The notes beneath the pieces are model-generated. The model was not told where the DNA came from and did no database searches. It was given only the letters and a program-made list of their open reading frames with translations. The position numbers and the translations under genes were made by a program. A DNA stretch of 64,000 bases from Caldilineaceae bacterium (GTDB taxonomy: Bacteria; Chloroflexota; Anaerolineae; Caldilineales; Caldilineaceae), in assembly GCA_022824025.1 (NCBI GenBank), contig JAJEBF010000056.1, positions 124,001-188,000 of the forward strand. Direction: 5' to 3'. Below are positions 25,042-33,728 of this stretch, one piece after another (position 1 is the stretch's first letter; each line of letters begins with the position of its first letter).

Positions 25042-26254
25042 ATGCAGATCGAAAGCCTGGCTATCAAGAACTACCGCTGCTTTCGCGAGATTGAGTTGAA
25101 CAATCTACACCGCTTTACCATCGTGGTGGGTGCAAACGGTTCGGGTAAATCTTACCTGTTTGACGTGTTTTTCTTCTTGAAGGATTCGTTGACGCAGAAC
25201 GTCGCCACCGCAGTGGCCAGACGCGGCGGATATCAAGAACTGGTCAGCCGGGGCCAGGTTTGGCCAATTGAGATATTGGTAAAGTTTCGCGAGAGCGGTG
25301 GCAGGTTGGCGACGAATCGACTGATCGTCAACCAGGACGGTGGCCGCGCCGTCGTCGAGCGCGAGCTACTGAGCTACCGACGTGGGCAATACGGAAAGCC
25401 GTGGCACTTTGTGGACTTCAGTCGGGGCGAGGGACAGGCAATCACGAACGAATCTGAATACGGAAGTGAAGGCGCAGTCTAGCAAAAAAGTGGAATACAA
25501 ACTCGATGATCCCAGCACCTTGGCGTTAAAGGGGTTAGGCCAGTTTCGTGAGTTCAAAGTTGCGTCGGACTTTCGCAGTCTGATTGAAAAGTGGCATATT
25601 TCCGACTTTCATATCGCCGACGCGCGGCCTAGCGCTGAGGTCGGCTACGCCGAGCATTTGTCCACGCGCGGCGACAACGTCGCGCTGGTCGCGCAATACC
25701 TCTATGAGAATCATCCACAGCAGTTCAAAAAAGTTCTCCGGGCCATGCGCCAACGTGTCCCAGGCGTGAGCGATGTAGAGGCGAAGCCCACCGAGGATGG
25801 GCGCCTTGTACTTCGCTTTCAAGATGGCAGTTTTCAGGATCCTTTCATCGCTCGCTATGTATCTGACGGCACTATCAAAATGTTCGCCTACCTTGTCCTG
25901 CACTACGATCCAAATCCACACCCGCTGCTGGCGGTCGAGGAGCCGGAGAATCAACTCTATCCCGCACTGATGCGGGAGCTCGTTGAGGAGTTTCACGAAT
26001 ATGCCCGGCGGGGTGGCCAAGTGTTTGTGGCGACCCATTCTCCCGACTTTCTGAACGGCGTGGAACTGGACGAAATACGTTGGCTGGTCAAAGAAGATGG
26101 TTTCACCAAAGTCCGCCGCGCATCGGAGAGCAAACTCCTCCAGGCTCTAATTCATGAAGGTGACCTGCCCGGCTCGCTCTGGAGGCAAGGCGTTTTCGAC
26201 CTGCCCGGCCTGCTGTGGCGGCACGAAGAGGCCGAAGGAGCGCAGCCCCATTGA
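25042..26254 (+). pseudogene. AAA family (OLD/SMC-like) ATPase with a frameshift
   Basis: From the ATG at 25042 (MQIESLAIKNYRCFREIELNN) the first frame carries Walker A GANGSGKS and runs to a TAG at 25480-25482. The second frame takes over at that point (SKKVEYKLDDPSTLALKGLGQF) and encodes the rest: VSDGTIKMFAYLVL, Walker B LLAVEEPENQLYP and the VATHSPDFLNG His motif, ending at 26254. Removing a single base in GTCTAGC joins the two halves into a ~400-residue ATPase of normal layout. So either the gene is mutated, the assembly has an extra base, or translation shifts +1 at the stop. Such ATPases power nuclease or TOPRIM partners; the DUF4276 gene overlaps its end. Confidence 0.75.
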
Positions 26255-26823
26255 ATAGAGTTGTTTTCCTGGTGGAAGAGGCATCCATGCGGAATCTGCT
26301 AAGTGGGTTGCTGCCCCGTCTGTATCCCGACTTGACCTTCATATGTTTAGCGCACGAAGGGAAAAGCGACCTGGAGAAGAGCATCCCCCGCAAGCTGCGA
26401 GCGTGGCGCGAACCAGACGTTCGCTTTGTCATCCTGCGAGACAACGATGGCGGCGACTGTGTGCGTCTGAAGAGGCGGCTTCTGCAGTCTTGCCGGCTAG
26501 CAGGACGGCCTGACGCGCTCGTGAGGATTGTTTGTCAGGAACTGGAAGCCTGGTATTTGGGCGAACCTGACGCCTTGGCGGAAGCCTTCGGAAGCAAGAA
26601 ATCGCGCGGAATCGGTTGCAAGGCGCGGTTTCGCGATCCGGATGGAGTTCAGCAACCCTCGGACGCGTTTAAGAAACTCGTACCTCGCTTTCACAAGGTT
26701 AGCGGCGCGCAAGATATGGCTGCGACTCTTTCGCGCGAACGAAACAGGTCCAAGAGCTTCCAGGTATTCCTGTCAGGCCTCGACAAACTGTGCGCTGACA
26801 TCAGGGACAGGGATTCCCCCTGA
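26251..26823 (+). CDS. DUF4276 family, TOPRIM-like protein
   Basis: 190 residues from a TTG at 26251 (AAGGAG ten bases upstream) that overlaps the ATPase stop by three bases, a sign of coupled translation. VVFLVEEASMRNLLSGLLPRL gives a Glu like that of the TOPRIM first strand; VRFVILRDNDGGDC gives a D-x-D; VRIVCQELEAWYLGEPDALAEAFG is the family's conserved block. These acids could form a metal site for cutting nucleic acid. The pairing of a OLD-type ATPase with a TOPRIM effector resembles known phage-defence pairs such as OLD and PARIS, which supports a defence role by analogy only. Confidence 0.8.
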   Translation: MNRVVFLVEEASMRNLLSGLLPRLYPDLTFICLAHEGKSDLEKSIPRKLRAWREPDVRFVILRDNDGGDCVRLKRRLLQSCRLAGRPDALVRIVCQELEAWYLGEPDALAEAFGSKKSRGIGCKARFRDPDGVQQPSDAFKKLVPRFHKVSGAQDMAATLSRERNRSKSFQVFLSGLDKLCADIRDRDSP

Positions 26824-26911
26824 GCAATCTGTTCAAAACCACCCTCCTTAACCCGACCTCCCCAACCCAGTTGGTCCGGCTGTGTCGTTGGCTACTTTCT
26901 TGCCGGAACGT

Positions 26912-27913
26912 CTACTGAAATACAAGAACCCGCCCCCGGTTATCAATCCCCCCTGCCCGGTCCGAGCCGCCCAGCACAATCGCCGTCCCCTCAAAGGCCG
27001 CCACCGGCATCCCGTGAATGCCCGCCGGCAGCGCCGGCAGAAACGCCCACGCGCCCGTTTCCGGATCGTACACCTCCGCGCTCGCCAGCGCCGTCCACGG
27101 ACGGGCGCCCAGAATCTCGCCGCCTGCAACCACGATGCGGCCGCCCACCACCGCCGCGCCGAACCCGCTGCGCGCCTCGTTCATCTCAGGACCGGCCCGC
27201 CACGCGCCGCTGGCCGGATCGAAAATCTCCACCGTCGCCAGCGCGCCCGTCCCGCCCCAACGCCCGCCAATGACCCACAGCTCGCCGCTGATGGCCACCG
27301 CCGCCACATGCTCGCGCGCCTGTGACGGGCCGGGAAGCACCGACCATGCGTCCTCCGCCGGGTCAAAACGAAGTAGGGCCGTTGTACCGCCCGTGCCCCC
27401 GACAAGGTAAATGAAATCCCCGAGCGAAACCGCTTCCCCGCTCATGCGCCGCTCCGGCATCGCGCCGCCCGCCGTCCACGCCTCGGCCGCCGGATCATAG
27501 ACCAAGATCGACGCCGTAGCCTGCCAGCTCATATCCGGCCCCCCGCCAAAAACGTAGACCTTGCCGCCGTGCCCGGTCACCATCATATGGTGGGCCGGTT
27601 CCGGCATCGGCGCCAGCTCCGTCCAGCTGTCGTTCGCCGGATCGTATGCCTCGAAACTGGTCAACCCGCCAAAGCCGCCCGGCACATAGAAGATTCCGTC
27701 CACAACCGCCGCCCGCATCTCCGAGCGCGCCGTCGGCATCGCCGCGCCGCTCTGCCAGCCGGCCGCCTGTTCAGCGATGTCACCCGGACCCGGCCCATCG
27801 GCCTCCACGGTAGCCGGCGCCGCCGGAATCTGTCCCGCCGCGCAGGCGGCCAAAAGCAAAAAAGCCGCGACCGTCTGCAGGGCAAACGCCGCGGCGTCAG
27901 AAATCCTCTTCAC
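26912..27913 (-). CDS. Kelch-repeat lipoprotein
   Basis: 333 residues. A lipoprotein signal (MKRISDAAAFALQTVAAFLLLAAC) places the lipid Cys near residue 24. About six kelch blades follow, each with a paired-Gly strand (YVPGGF, YVFGGGP, YLVGGT, WVIGGRW, VVAGGE, IVLGGS) and an aromatic such as YDPANDSWTEL or FDPAEDAWSVL. They form a beta-propeller outside the cell, probably for binding or as a sialidase/galactose-oxidase-like scaffold; no catalytic residues can be named. It begins four bases from the amidase stop on the same strand, so it is translationally close to that gene. Confidence 0.85.
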   Translation of the reverse strand: MKRISDAAAFALQTVAAFLLLAACAAGQIPAAPATVEADGPGPGDIAEQAAGWQSGAAMPTARSEMRAAVVDGIFYVPGGFGGLTSFEAYDPANDSWTELAPMPEPAHHMMVTGHGGKVYVFGGGPDMSWQATASILVYDPAAEAWTAGGAMPERRMSGEAVSLGDFIYLVGGTGGTTALLRFDPAEDAWSVLPGPSQAREHVAAVAISGELWVIGGRWGGTGALATVEIFDPASGAWRAGPEMNEARSGFGAAVVGGRIVVAGGEILGARPWTALASAEVYDPETGAWAFLPALPAGIHGMPVAAFEGTAIVLGGSDRAGGIDNRGRVLVFQ

Positions 27914-27917
27914 TTTC

Positions 27918-29213
27918 TTACCCCCGCACCAACCCTTCTATCGCCTCGCCCCACGCCAGCAAACGCTCGTCCGCCCCAAACGGCGCGCAGAACTGCACGC
28001 CCAGCGGCAGACCGTTCTCCGCTTCGCCCGCCGGGATCGCCAGCGCTGGCACCCCCGCATTCGTCCACGGCAAATTCATGATCGGGTTGCCCGTAGCATG
28101 GATCCCGTGCGGCGCCGGGCCCGTAGCCGCTGGCGCAATCCACAGATCCGCCCCGGCCGAAAGCAGCGCCTCCTCCATCTTGTGCCGCAAATGCAACTGA
28201 TCGGCGCGTATTTCGTCCCGTTCCTCGTCCGAAATCGTCGCCCCCGTCCGCATGATCTCGTGCATATGCACACTGTAGCGTTCGGAATGCTCTTTGTACC
28301 AGTCCTTGTGAATCTCCGCGACTTCCACCGCGGTCAGGCGGCGGTGCCGCTTGTTGAGCTCCGCATAGTTCGGGAAGAACGGGATCCGTTTAACACCGAA
28401 CCCTTCCCCGGCCAACCGCTCCAACGTCTCCTCGAAATGCTGCCGGCCGATCTCCTCCGCCTCATCCAGATAGGGCCCGTCCGGAACGGCCAGGACCGGC
28501 AAACTGTCAGCAGGCGCGCTCACTCCGTCTTCCCAATCCTGGCACAACGCTGAGCAGGCCAGCCTCATCGTCGCCACATCCTGTGTAAAGAGCCCAATAT
28601 GGTCCACAGACGGCGAGAAGAAGAGCATTTCATCGGTGCAAATCCGGTCATAGCTGGGCTTGAATCCGATGATCCCGCAAAACGCCGCCGGCCGGATGAC
28701 CGAGCCAATCGTCTGCGTGCCCAGCGCCAGCGGATAGAATCCGGCGGCCACGCCCGCGGCCGAACCGCTGCTCGACCCGCCCGGCGTATGTTCCAGATTG
28801 TGAGGATTGCGCGTAGGACCCGGCTGGAAGTAGGCGAACTCGGTGGTAACCGTCTTGCCGGCAATCAGCGCGCCGTTCTGTTTAAGACGAGTCACCACCT
28901 CCGACTCCGGGCCGTCGAACAGCTCCGCCGGCAGCTTGGAACCGGCCTTTGTGGCAAACCCGTCCACCCGAAAGAAATCCTTCACGCCCACAAGCAGCCC
29001 GAACAGAGGGGGCCGCTGCGCCGGATCGGGGTACCGGGCCAGCAGTGCTTCGGCATCACGGGTCAGCCGCTCCCGTCGCGCCGGTTCCGCCAGCAACGCC
29101 TGGAGCACGGTGTCCTCAGCGTCAATGCGGTCGCAGAGCGCATCAACGTGCGCAATCAGGTCAACCTCGCCGCCGCGCAGCGCAGCCGGGCTTGGAAATC
29201 CTCTATCTGGCAT
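27918..29213 (-). CDS. Amidase (amidase signature family)
   Basis: 431 residues. The amidase-signature core has the catalytic Lys in PLFGLLVGVKDFFRVDG, the Gly/Ser-rich stretch HTPGGSSSGSAAGVAAGFYPLALGTQTIGSVIRPAAFCGIIGFKP with the cis-Ser and nucleophilic Ser (GTQTIGS). The catalytic triad Ser-cisSer-Lys is complete. Such enzymes hydrolyse amides (acetamidase, allophanate hydrolase, GatA-like); the C-terminal half (GNPIMNLPWTNAGVPALAIPAGEAENGLPLGVQF) favours a small-molecule amidase and there is no GatB/GatC nearby. It lies 77 bases after the aldolase fusion gene. Confidence 0.9.
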   Translation of the reverse strand: MPDRGFPSPAALRGGEVDLIAHVDALCDRIDAEDTVLQALLAEPARRERLTRDAEALLARYPDPAQRPPLFGLLVGVKDFFRVDGFATKAGSKLPAELFDGPESEVVTRLKQNGALIAGKTVTTEFAYFQPGPTRNPHNLEHTPGGSSSGSAAGVAAGFYPLALGTQTIGSVIRPAAFCGIIGFKPSYDRICTDEMLFFSPSVDHIGLFTQDVATMRLACSALCQDWEDGVSAPADSLPVLAVPDGPYLDEAEEIGRQHFEETLERLAGEGFGVKRIPFFPNYAELNKRHRRLTAVEVAEIHKDWYKEHSERYSVHMHEIMRTGATISDEERDEIRADQLHLRHKMEEALLSAGADLWIAPAATGPAPHGIHATGNPIMNLPWTNAGVPALAIPAGEAENGLPLGVQFCAPFGADERLLAWGEAIEGLVRG

Positions 29214-29290
29214 CGACCATTCTCCGGTGTCCCAAATTTACACCCGTTCTTTAATCTGAAGCGATCGGTCCAACGCTTTGCGCCGCTCTG

Positions 29291-31480
29291 TTAGCGCAGG
29301 AACGCCTCCACCAGACCGCCGTCCACGTTCAGAATCTGTCCCGTCGTCTTGGCCAGCGCCCCGCTCAGCAGGAGGTAGGCGGCCTCGGCCTGGTCCTCCG
29401 GCAGAATCGCCTGCTTCGTCAGCGTGCGCTCAGCGTAAAACTGCGCCAGCCGGTCTCGCAGAGAATCCGTATCCTCCGTCTCGTCAAATGGAAGTTCATA
29501 CTTCCGCAGACCCGAAATCACACGCTCACGCGGGAACATCGAACTGCCCGACACCACCGTCGCCGGGGCCAGCCCGTTCACCCGCACGTTGGGCGCCAGT
29601 TCAATCGCCAGCTCCCGCACCAGGTGGTTCGCCGCCGCCTTGCTCGTGTCGTAGGCCAGCGAACCCTTCTTGGCCACCGCGCCGTTGACGCTCGTCGCGA
29701 TCACCAGCGAGCCGGGCAGCCCCTGCGCCTCCCAGATCTTGCGCGCCTCATCCGCGACAATATAGGCCCCCTTCACGTTCACGTCGAAAGTTGTATCCCA
29801 TTTCTCATCCGGAATCTGGCCGCTCGCATCCGGTGGGTAGTAGTAACCCGCCGTGATCACCAGATGGTCGATCCCGCCGTAGGCCAGCACCGTCTGCTTG
29901 AACAGCGCCTGCACGCTCGTCCGGTCGCCCGCATCCACACCCAGCCCGATTGCCGGCCCGCACGCCGAAATCCCTGTCCCTGCAACGCCGATCCCGACGC
30001 CGTATATCTCCGTTAACTCGTCCGCGGTCGCCTGCGCCGCCTCCGCGTTCAGGTCCGCGCACACCACGTGCGCGCCCTCCTCTGCCACGCGGCGCGCCAC
30101 CGCCCTGCCAATGCCGCTGCCCGCGCCGACCACCACGACCACGTTACGCGCCAGCTCCTGCTCCGGCGGCATCCGCCGCAGCTTGGCCTCCTCAAGCAGC
30201 CAGTACTCGATGTCAAAGGCCTCCTGCTTGGGCAGCGCCATGTACTTGCTGACCGTCTCCGCGCCGCGCATCACCTCCACCGCGCAGGTGTAGAACTCCG
30301 CCGTCACCCGGCTCTCGCTCTTGTTCTTGCCCCACGCGATCATGCCCACCCCCGGAATGAGAATCACCGTCGGGTTCGGGTCCCTCATCGCAGGGGAATC
30401 GGGGCGCTTGTGCGCGTTGTAGTAGTCAGCGTAGTCCTGTCGGTACGCGGCCAGGCCTTCCTCCAGTTTCGCCAGCAGCGCTTCATGCTCCCTCGTCTCC
30501 GGGTCCCAGTCCACGTAAAGCGGCTTGATCTTGGTGCGCAGGAAATGATCGGGACAGGATGTCCCCAGTTCGGCGAGCCGCGCCGCGTCATGACTGTTGA
30601 CGAACCGCGATATCGCCTCGTCCGCCTGCACCGTGCCGACAAAAACATTCTCCTGGCTGACCATGCCGCGCAGCGCCGGCAGCAGTTTCACCAACAGGGC
30701 ATCCCGCTCGCCGTCGCCGAGCGACGCGTACTTCTGGCCGCCAAACGTATTCGCGCCCCTGTCTCTGCTCTCAATGTAGCGGGCCGCCTTCTCGATGATA
30801 TCCAGGCTCAAATCGTAGCAGGCCTTGTCGTCCCCGGCCCAGTTGATCAGCCCGTGCCCGCCCATCATGATGCCTGCCATCCCCGGGTTCGCGGCCGCCA
30901 TCTCCCCCATTACCAGCCCCAGATCGAAGCCGGGCCGCTGCCACCCCACCCAGCCCAGCTGATCACCGAATATCTCCGCGGTCAGCGCCTCGCCATCCTC
31001 CGCCGCGGCGATCGCAATCACCGCATTGGGATGCGTGTGGTCCACGATCGGCGCGGGAATAAACGCATGCAGCGGCGTGTCGATCGACGATGCGCGCGGG
31101 TTGAGGTCGTAGACGCAGTGGAGATACTGGCCCACCATCTCGTCTTCAATCGGCGTCTTGACGCCCTTCACGTCGGCAGCATCGTATATCGCCCGCAACT
31201 GCCGGATCTTATCCATATAGAGCGATGAAAAGTTCTCCCGTTTCGACGTGCGCAGGTCGCCCCCCGAACCCTTGACCCACAGCACCTCGACCAGTTCGCC
31301 CGTCAGGGGATCCGTCTCCATATACTTGGAAGACGTGTTGCCGCCCCCCGTGTTCGTGATGCGCTGGTCCTCGCCAAGCAGATTGGAGCGGTAAACAAGA
31401 CGGCCCACCGGATCGAGCGCCGCCGCCTTCTCGTCGTCCCACAGGTAGGATACATGTTGATAGTCGCTGGGTGCAGTCAT
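29291..31480 (-). CDS. Bifunctional rhamnulose-1-phosphate aldolase / lactaldehyde (SDR) dehydrogenase
   Basis: 729 residues from the ATG at 31480 (GGAG eight bases upstream). The N-terminal half (~1-420) is a class II aldolase: LITNTGGGNTSSK-like motif (DQRITNTGGGNTSSKY), WVKGSGGDL, and the metal-binding His pair in DHTHPNAVIAI and MMGGHGLINW. The C-terminal half is an SDR: VVVGAGSGIGRAVARRVAEEGA, ITAGYYYPP, TSVNGAVAKKGSLAYDTSKAA, LNVDGGLVEAF. This domain order is the RhaEW/YuxG fusion that cleaves L-rhamnulose-1-phosphate to DHAP and lactaldehyde and oxidises the latter. It is divergent from the genes at 31775 on. Kinase and isomerase partners are not in the window. Confidence 0.9.
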   Translation of the reverse strand: MTAPSDYQHVSYLWDDEKAAALDPVGRLVYRSNLLGEDQRITNTGGGNTSSKYMETDPLTGELVEVLWVKGSGGDLRTSKRENFSSLYMDKIRQLRAIYDAADVKGVKTPIEDEMVGQYLHCVYDLNPRASSIDTPLHAFIPAPIVDHTHPNAVIAIAAAEDGEALTAEIFGDQLGWVGWQRPGFDLGLVMGEMAAANPGMAGIMMGGHGLINWAGDDKACYDLSLDIIEKAARYIESRDRGANTFGGQKYASLGDGERDALLVKLLPALRGMVSQENVFVGTVQADEAISRFVNSHDAARLAELGTSCPDHFLRTKIKPLYVDWDPETREHEALLAKLEEGLAAYRQDYADYYNAHKRPDSPAMRDPNPTVILIPGVGMIAWGKNKSESRVTAEFYTCAVEVMRGAETVSKYMALPKQEAFDIEYWLLEEAKLRRMPPEQELARNVVVVVGAGSGIGRAVARRVAEEGAHVVCADLNAEAAQATADELTEIYGVGIGVAGTGISACGPAIGLGVDAGDRTSVQALFKQTVLAYGGIDHLVITAGYYYPPDASGQIPDEKWDTTFDVNVKGAYIVADEARKIWEAQGLPGSLVIATSVNGAVAKKGSLAYDTSKAAANHLVRELAIELAPNVRVNGLAPATVVSGSSMFPRERVISGLRKYELPFDETEDTDSLRDRLAQFYAERTLTKQAILPEDQAEAAYLLLSGALAKTTGQILNVDGGLVEAFLR

Positions 31481-31774
31481 TTCGAAACTCCGAAGTTGCA
31501 GAGAAGGCATGTCGTCTGTGATCCGTGCCCGGCGCCCATTTGCCTCAGCGACCTGCCTGGTCGCGAGCCGCTGCCGCCTGGCCGCCGCAGTTGGCAGTGT
31601 AGCAGAAAGCGCAGGGCTGCGCTAACATTTGGCCTGAGGGAAAGGGGCAGCCAAATCTGGACGTGCGCCGCCGACTTTGTTACAATTCGGGCGCGGCACA
31701 GCCCGCCATTCGGCCCAATTTTGGCGGTTTGCAGGCCTCAACGACCGGTTCTCACTGACCACCCACACCATCCC

Positions 31775-32107
31775 ATGACCCTCGAATTCTGGCGCAATCT
31801 GTCCGTCGTCTGGATCTCAATATTCTTCTTCCTGATCTGTCTTGTTCCACTGGCCGTCGCCTTTCTGGCCGTGCAGGGCATGAGAAAAGTGCTGGGCGGC
31901 GCCCAGTCCGGCCTTGAACGCCTGCAGGACGCCAGCGGCCAGGCGCGCGCCAAGACTGAAGAGGCGGCCGCCAAAGTCACCTCAGCCGTGATCCAGGGAC
32001 AGAGCAAGGCCGAAAGATCCCAGGCAACGCTCAAGCAGCTCCTCCAGCGCACCGCGCCCACCCGCGATCGCGCCAGGAACGGTGACAGTTCCGCCTCCCC
32101 GCCTTAA
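31775..32107 (+). CDS. Small single-span membrane protein
   Basis: 110 residues from the ATG at 31775 (the longer frame to 31454 lacks a start site and family sense). MTLEFWRNLSVVWISIFFFLICLVPLAVAFLAVQGM is one transmembrane helix near the N-terminus; the remainder is a polar, Ala/Gln/Lys-rich helix (SGQARAKTEEAAAKVTSAVIQGQSK), probably cytoplasmic. I do not recognise a family. It is the first gene of the plus-strand run that leads to the IolE-like gene at 32193, 85 bases away. Confidence 0.55.
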   Translation: MTLEFWRNLSVVWISIFFFLICLVPLAVAFLAVQGMRKVLGGAQSGLERLQDASGQARAKTEEAAAKVTSAVIQGQSKAERSQATLKQLLQRTAPTRDRARNGDSSASPP

Positions 32108-32192
32108 CCGGGTCCCGCGGCACAGGTCGCGCACAGCGCCGTCTCCGCCAAATCGACTCTCAACCCACAATCAACTCATCAAGCGAGGAACC

Positions 32193-33113
32193 ATGCAAAA
32201 TGTGAAGATCGGAAGCGCCCCCATCAGTTGGGACGTCGTCCCAATTGGAGGCCAGAAGACCAGCGGCCTTACCTTTGATCAACTGTTGGACGGGATGGCG
32301 GAAGCAGGGTACGGCGGTACCGAACTTGGATCGCCCCCGCTCTTCCCCGACGATGTCGAGACACTGCGCGCCGAACTGGAGAAGAGGGACCTGCAGTTGG
32401 CCTCCTCCTATGTGCCGCTCCCGCTGCAGGAAGAAGGCGCGCTCGACGACATGTTCGAAAAAGTGGATGGCGTCGGCCAGAAACTGAGACAGTTCGGTGT
32501 CAAGGAAATCGTAATCGCCGGCGACATCGCGCAGCCGCGGCTTGCAATCGCCGGCTCCGTCGCTCCAGACGGCAGCCAGGGCTGGAGCGACGCGGAATGG
32601 AAACGCGCCGCAAGCGCGCTCGAAGCGGTCGCCGCCAGATGCCAGGAACGCTTTGGCCTCAAAGCGGCCTTCCATCCCCATGCCGGCACCTACGTCGAGA
32701 CGCCGGGCGAAGTCGCTCGCCTGATGGAGATGACCAACCCGGATCTGGTCGGGCTGTGCTTCGATTCGGGCCATTACGTCTACGGCGGCGGCGATGCCGT
32801 GGAGGCGGTAACACAGTTCGCTGACCGCATCAACTATCTCCACCTGAAAGATGTCTGGCCGGACAAAATGGACAAGGTGAGAAATGAGGGCATCCACATG
32901 TTCCAGGCCTGGCAAATGGACATCTTCGCAGAATTGGGGCGAGGCTGTATCGACTTCCCCGCCTTCTTCGAGGCGCTGCGAACCCACGGCTATCAGGGCT
33001 GGCTGATCGTGGAGCAAGACTCAGTCGGGCGCTCCCAGCGCGATCCGTCCTGGTCGCCCGTCGAAAGCGCCAGGCAGAGCCGGGACTATCTCCGGGACCT
33101 CCTCCAAATCTGA
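32193..33113 (+). CDS. IolE-like sugar phosphate isomerase/dehydratase (TIM barrel), copy 1
   Basis: 306 residues from the ATG at 32193 (GAGGA upstream), the same length as its paralog at 43144. The start VKIGSAPISWDV is characteristic of the myo-inosose dehydratase (IolE) branch of the xylose-isomerase-like TIM barrels. Metal-site acids and His: FGLKAAFHPHAGTYVET, DLVGLCFDSGHYVYGGGD, INYLHLKDVWPDK. The end GWLIVEQDSVGRSQRDPSWSPVESARQSRDYLRD is shared with the paralog. It probably dehydrates or isomerises a keto-inositol or related sugar. It comes right after a small membrane protein gene and before the second ABC cassette. Confidence 0.8.
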   Translation: MQNVKIGSAPISWDVVPIGGQKTSGLTFDQLLDGMAEAGYGGTELGSPPLFPDDVETLRAELEKRDLQLASSYVPLPLQEEGALDDMFEKVDGVGQKLRQFGVKEIVIAGDIAQPRLAIAGSVAPDGSQGWSDAEWKRAASALEAVAARCQERFGLKAAFHPHAGTYVETPGEVARLMEMTNPDLVGLCFDSGHYVYGGGDAVEAVTQFADRINYLHLKDVWPDKMDKVRNEGIHMFQAWQMDIFAELGRGCIDFPAFFEALRTHGYQGWLIVEQDSVGRSQRDPSWSPVESARQSRDYLRDLLQI

Positions 33114-33133
33114 CCCGACCCATCCCTGAACGC

Positions 33134-33164
33134 CTCCTGTAGAGGGCGCCCCTTGTGGGCGCCC
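33134..33164. repeat. Dispersed repeat family A
   Basis: Holds CTCCTGTAGAGGGCGCC and CTTGTGGGCGCCC, with the two GGGCGCCC octamers five bases apart. It follows the IolE-like stop by about 20 bases. Between it and 33236 a C-rich tail (CCGCCGGTCCTCC) is shared with 59318. Confidence 0.75.
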
Positions 33165-33235
33165 GCCCCGCCGGTCCTCCATATCTCCCGCGGCGCAACC
33201 CCGCCCCGCCCCCCACTGACCCCTGACCACTGCAG

Positions 33236-33295
33236 TTCGGGCGGCTAGCCGCAAACGGCTTCCCTTGTGCGGGGGGACACCCCCCACAACGCCCC
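33236..33295. repeat. Dispersed repeat family B
   Basis: GCGGCTAGCCGCAAACGGC, then CTTGTGCGGGGGGAC and ACCCCCCACAAC: a TTGTG-GGGGGG stem with ACA loop. It lies directly downstream of a family A copy, so the two families occur side by side here. The rest of 33296-33589 shows no gene. Confidence 0.7.
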
Positions 33296-33589
33296 CCTCT
33301 AACAACCTGTCCCGCCACCGTCGCACTTTTCCCCGGCCCTTCTCCCTTCATCGCCCGCAGTTCTCCCTCCCCGCGGATTCCTCCATCAGCACCCCGGCGG
33401 GCGCCAGCCATCCTGAGAATCCCCAAGAATCCTGCAGATTTTGATTCAGACAGCGCAGAACGCCTCCCGGCCAAGGTTGCTTGTCCGGCTCGTCTACCAA
33501 TTCTGAAAGTGTTAACCAGTCAGTATGTCGCGGACTCCAATGGTTAGGGCAATCCGCCACTGCCAAACAGCGACACGGGCATTCTTGAT

Positions 33590-33605
33590 AAAATAATGTT
33601 ATTTT
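33590..33605. promoter_or_regulatory. AT-rich palindromic operator candidate
   Basis: AAAATAATGTTATTTT: 7-base arms AAAATAA and TTATTTT around a two-base centre. It overlaps the -35 hexamer at 33604, the usual place for a repressor site. It stands out in a GC-rich genome. The bound regulator is unknown; a local sugar-responsive repressor would fit. Confidence 0.5.
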
Positions 33606-33631
33606 GAAATAAAACAAGAAGTGGCTATAAT
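33604..33631 (+). promoter_or_regulatory. Sigma-70 type promoter of the second ABC cassette
   Basis: TTGAAA (33604-33609), a 16-base spacer and a perfect TATAAT (33626-33631), 98 bases before the binding-protein ATG. Five of six plus six of six matches make this the best promoter in the window. The leader includes GAGGAGG before the gene. Confidence 0.7.
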
Positions 33632-33728
33632 AGCTCATTATCAGCTTGGTATGCTTCAACCCGTCGCCCGTGCCTGAGCAACTTGAAATCAAGTATCGGT
33701 GCAGTCACCAAAGAGGAGGCGAGCAGCC

